DNA from: an uncultured Alphaproteobacteria bacterium
GTDB lineage: Bacteria > Pseudomonadota > Alphaproteobacteria > Rs-D84
Assembly: GCA_944393245.1 (NCBI GenBank)
Contig: CALXZM010000005.1
Span: 1-64,000, forward strand
DNA length: 64,000 bases
Direction: 5' to 3'
Under the pieces are notes generated by a model. The model searched no databases, was not told the origin of the DNA, and saw only the letters and a program-made list of their open reading frames with translations. This document shows, one piece after another, positions 61,797-64,000 of this stretch (position 1 is its first letter; each line of letters begins with the position of its first letter). Both the position numbers and the translations under genes were made by a program.

Positions 61797-61828
61797 AAAA
61801 GAAATCCCGCCGGAATCGGCGGGATTGA
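61797..61828 (-). terminator. Terminator after rpsD
   Basis: Ten-bp stem AATCCCGCCG/CGGCGGGATT with a four-base loop; on the minus strand it is followed by TCTTTTTACTGG. Confidence 0.85.
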
Positions 61829-61845
61829 ATTTGTTCGCGTATGTT

Positions 61846-62478
61846 TTAACGTGAATAGAATTCGACGACCAATTCCGGGAACATCTGAACAGGATATGGA
61901 ACATCTTCGAACAAAGGTACGCGCGTAAATGTCGCGGTAAAGTTCGCACTGTCCACATTGATATAATCCGGCCAATTGCGTTCCGCCGATTCCAACGCCA
62001 AAACAACCAATGGCATTTGCTTTGCCTTGTCCCCAACGGTGATAACATCACCGGGTTTTACCTGGTACGATGCGATTTTAACACGTTTGCCGTTGACATA
62101 GATATGACCGTGGCTGACCAATTGACGGGCTGAAAAAACAGTCGGTGCCAATTTTGCACGATATACAACCGCATCCAAACGGCGTTCCAACAAACCAATC
62201 AAATTATCCGGCGTATCACCACGCATATTGGACGCTTCCAGATAATAAGAACGGAATTTCTTTTCGCCAATATTGCCATAGTAACCCTTTAAGGTCTGTT
62301 TTGCACGCATCTGTTTTGCGTAATCAGACGAATTGCCGCCACGTGATGTTGGACCATGCTGACCTGGCTTGTACTTGCGCTTGTTAAACGGTGATTTAGC
62401 CTGGCCCCACAGATTGACACCCAAACTGCGGCCGATTTTTAATTTTCTTGTGCTGCGCTTTGCGCCTGCTCTTGCCAT
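61846..62478 (-). CDS. rpsD: 30S ribosomal protein S4
   Basis: 210 residues with the S4 N-terminal domain ('[18 protein letters not shown]') and the S4 RNA-binding motif ('[20 protein letters not shown]', '[14 protein letters not shown]'). It nucleates the 30S body. It is monocistronic here, as often in alphaproteobacteria. The N-terminal zinc Cys of Gram-positive S4 are absent. Confidence 0.97.
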   Translation of the reverse strand: MARAGAKRSTRKLKIGRSLGVNLWGQAKSPFNKRKYKPGQHGPTSRGGNSSDYAKQMRAKQTLKGYYGNIGEKKFRSYYLEASNMRGDTPDNLIGLLERRLDAVVYRAKLAPTVFSARQLVSHGHIYVNGKRVKIASYQVKPGDVITVGDKAKQMPLVVLALESAERNWPDYINVDSANFTATFTRVPLFEDVPYPVQMFPELVVEFYSR

Positions 62479-62627
62479 AATTTATCCTTTTTCTTTTGGT
62501 TTTTCGGTGCCGGACATTTCACAGAATCCTTATCGACAATATGACCAAAAGACATACCGCTTATTCAGTTCTGGTTATCCAGCGTCGCCCAGTTTATAAT
62601 GTTTTTGCCCAAAAATCAAGTTTTTTA

Positions 62628-63167
62628 TTAAAACTTTACCCGGGGTGCCACACGTTCGGCATCGTCCATTTCAAACATCTTTTCCGGGGTGATGTTAAAC
62701 ATACGCGCAACAATGTTTGACGGAAATTGTTCAATCTGGGTATTCAGCCCCATAACAACATTATTATAAAACTGACGCGCGGCCTGAATTTTTGTTTCCG
62801 TATCGGTCAATTCACGCTGTAATTCCAGAAAGTTTTCATTCGCACGCAATGTCGGATAATTTTCAGACACCGCAAACAAACTTTTCAATGTTTCAGTCAA
62901 ATGATTTTCCGCATCTGCACGATTTGCACCATTGGCCGCCATTGCCGCATCACGCGCCGCTGTAACCGCGGTCAGTGTTTCACGTTCATGCTTTGCTGCG
63001 CCCCGTACCGTTTCAATCAAGTTCGGAATTAAATCATATCGACGTTTTAACTGTGTATCGATTGTGGACCATGCTTCACGCACCTGGTTGCGACGTGATA
63101 CCAGACCGTTGTACACCATTATAAAATACAATAATACGACGGCAATAATTGCAATTGTAACCCACAT
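62628..63167 (-). CDS. lemA: LemA family protein
   Basis: 179 residues. A single N-terminal transmembrane segment ('WVTIAIIAVVLLYFIMVY') is followed by 'NGLVSRRNQVREAWSTIDTQ' and 'LKRRYDLIPNLIETV', then coiled helices. The family is a common small inner-membrane protein of unclear role, often beside HtpX or TPM genes, which are not seen here. Confidence 0.93.
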   Translation of the reverse strand: MWVTIAIIAVVLLYFIMVYNGLVSRRNQVREAWSTIDTQLKRRYDLIPNLIETVRGAAKHERETLTAVTAARDAAMAANGANRADAENHLTETLKSLFAVSENYPTLRANENFLELQRELTDTETKIQAARQFYNNVVMGLNTQIEQFPSNIVARMFNITPEKMFEMDDAERVAPRVKF

Positions 63168-63276
63168 AGAAAACTCCTTTCGTTTTATGACAGGTTTATT
63201 TTATACGCGTACTGATTAAAATCAAAGTGTTTTTTCGTTAATGGTTGCCAGTTACTTGTTAACCTAACAATAAAAA

Positions 63277-63303
63277 AATCCCACCAATCGGCGGGATTTT
63301 TTA
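63277..63303 (-). terminator. Terminator after HU
   Basis: AAATCCC-G-CC... stem with loop CGATTGG and a TTTTTTTA tail on the minus strand. One mismatch in the stem. Confidence 0.8.
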
Positions 63304-63323
63304 TAGAACAAAATTCAAACGAT

Positions 63324-63596
63324 TTAGTTCAAAGCATCTTTCAAAGCCTTGCCCGGTTTGAATTTCGGCTGAGTAGAAGCCGGGATTTTGATTGCAGCAC
63401 CCGTTTGTGGGTTGCGACCGGTTGTGGCCTTGCGCTTTGCGGTTGTAAATGTACCGAAACCGACCAAGCGAACTTCGCCCTTCTTTTTCAGAACTTTTGT
63501 AACCGTGTTGATGAATGCATCCAGGCATGCAGCGGCTGTTGCCTTGGTTACTTCTACTTCGTTTGCGATTGCTTCTATCAATTGCTGTTTGTTCAT
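63324..63596 (-). CDS. hup: HU-family DNA-binding protein
   Basis: 90 residues. 'MNKQQLIEAIANEVEVTKAT', the beta arm 'GEVRLVGFGTFTTAKRKATT', and 'GRNPQTGAAIKIPASTQPKF' are diagnostic. It bends and packages DNA. A purine-rich ribosome site precedes the start. An inverted repeat lies 48 bases upstream. Confidence 0.97.
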   Translation of the reverse strand: MNKQQLIEAIANEVEVTKATAAACLDAFINTVTKVLKKKGEVRLVGFGTFTTAKRKATTGRNPQTGAAIKIPASTQPKFKPGKALKDALN

Positions 63597-63643
63597 TTGT
63601 TTCTCCTTTCTATAAATTTATATAAGGTGTCCGGCAGTCCCAA

Positions 63644-63732
63644 GGCAATGTCTGTGGAATTAATATTGCGTGGATATGCGCCACTTTTTAACAACACAAT
63701 GGTGCAACATGTTATATTCCACGGACATTGCC
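63644..63732. repeat. 17-bp inverted repeat upstream of HU
   Basis: GGCAATGTCTGTGGAAT at 63644-63660 pairs with ATTCCACGGACATTGCC at 63716-63732 (one mismatch); 55 bases lie between. It could be a long leader hairpin or the ends of a tiny element. No gene in this stretch. Confidence 0.7.
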
Positions 63733-63828
63733 TGTGCTGCTTGTACGAATCGTAGAGAATTCGGGCCTTTAAGTCAAGAGCATATTTAATTTTTGCAATT
63801 TTTTGTAAAAGTTGACAAAAACCGAAAA

Positions 63829-63993
63829 TTAATTGTGAACCGCATCAGAACGCACCGCACGCGCGCCAGGCGTATCACTTTCACACAAAACGTATTGCCC
63901 AGGCAGACCATCCACCGTTACTGAACGAAAATAATTCGGCGTCATAACAAACAGCGTTACTATCACCGCAACCCAAAATGTGAACTTGGTCAT
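63829..63993 (-). CDS. Small membrane or secreted protein
   Basis: 54 residues. The N terminus MTKFTFWVAVIVTLFVM is a membrane segment or signal peptide, followed by a hydrophilic tail with one Cys. It is open from an ATG 8 bases from the window edge and ends in TAA. Codon use resembles neighbouring genes. No ribosome site can be judged this close to the end. Confidence 0.45.
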   Translation of the reverse strand: MTKFTFWVAVIVTLFVMTPNYFRSVTVDGLPGQYVLCESDTPGARAVRSDAVHN

Positions 63994-64000
63994 TTGCCAA

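Overview
The window looks like a piece of chromosome from an AT-rich, probably uncultured and host-associated alphaproteobacterium. The best evidence is a circularly permuted (two-piece) tmRNA gene at 3.65-3.97 kb, a format typical of Alphaproteobacteria, together with an alphaproteobacterial style of housekeeping genes (obgE, tsaB-rimI, rpoZ, mtaB, holB-tatD, smpB, xerC, trpS, rpsD, HU). A rubrerythrin fits an anaerobic or microaerobic life. The genus cannot be named from sequence alone.

Layout. 0-8.5 kb: housekeeping genes, tRNA-Arg(CCG) with a duplicated 3' flank, a lipoprotein, a flavin-binding small protein, rubrerythrin, ObgE, the tmRNA, a Lon-like ATPase that stops where the protease domain should begin, tsaB-rimI, a PIF1/RecD2-like helicase and tRNA-Met. 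8.7-16.4 kb: one exported cysteine-rich giant of 2575 residues with internal 591-bp tandem repeats. 16.6-20.8 kb: an HI0933-type flavoprotein, a hydrolase whose reading frame runs through the antisense of ybaK, a glycosyltransferase and a YjbR/MmcQ protein.

21.0-52.35 kb: a mobile or defence island inserted at the 3' end of tRNA-Ser(GGA). The tRNA 3' end plus a downstream terminator is found at the right border (52.35 kb, intact tRNA), at the left border (21.0 kb) and once inside (28.59 kb). The last two are each followed by the same 222-bp block. This suggests two elements added in tandem. The first (21-28.6 kb) holds an ABC-F protein with a leader, two Nudix hydrolases, ASCH, an S51 peptidase, a deoxyribosyltransferase-like protein, a broken MFS/aminoglycoside phosphotransferase fusion and a PcfJ-like protein with 120-bp repeats. 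The second (28.6-52.3 kb) holds a Hachiman-type HamAB pair, a terminase fragment, a PD-(D/E)XK nuclease, a C5 cytosine methyltransferase behind two terminator-like hairpins, an exported PLD-family nuclease interrupted by a -1 frameshift at a textbook slippery site, an APH, Mrr, a type I restriction system with fused HsdM-HsdS and decayed accessory genes, a defence-type reverse transcriptase with a structured 5' leader RNA, and a DUF2924/serine-recombinase cassette. Three genes of this last part are headed by near-identical promoters.

52.4-64 kb: housekeeping again (tRNA-Ser, rpoZ, mtaB, dacC, holB, tatD, smpB, xerC, SIMPL, trpS, rpsD, lemA, HU) with a few unknown small proteins.

The most promising undescribed items are the reverse transcriptase with its leader RNA and neighbours, the probable programmed frameshift in the PLD gene, the protease-less Lon, the PcfJ repeat protein, and the leader attenuator of the methyltransferase. 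All assignments were made by reading the sequence; no database search was run.
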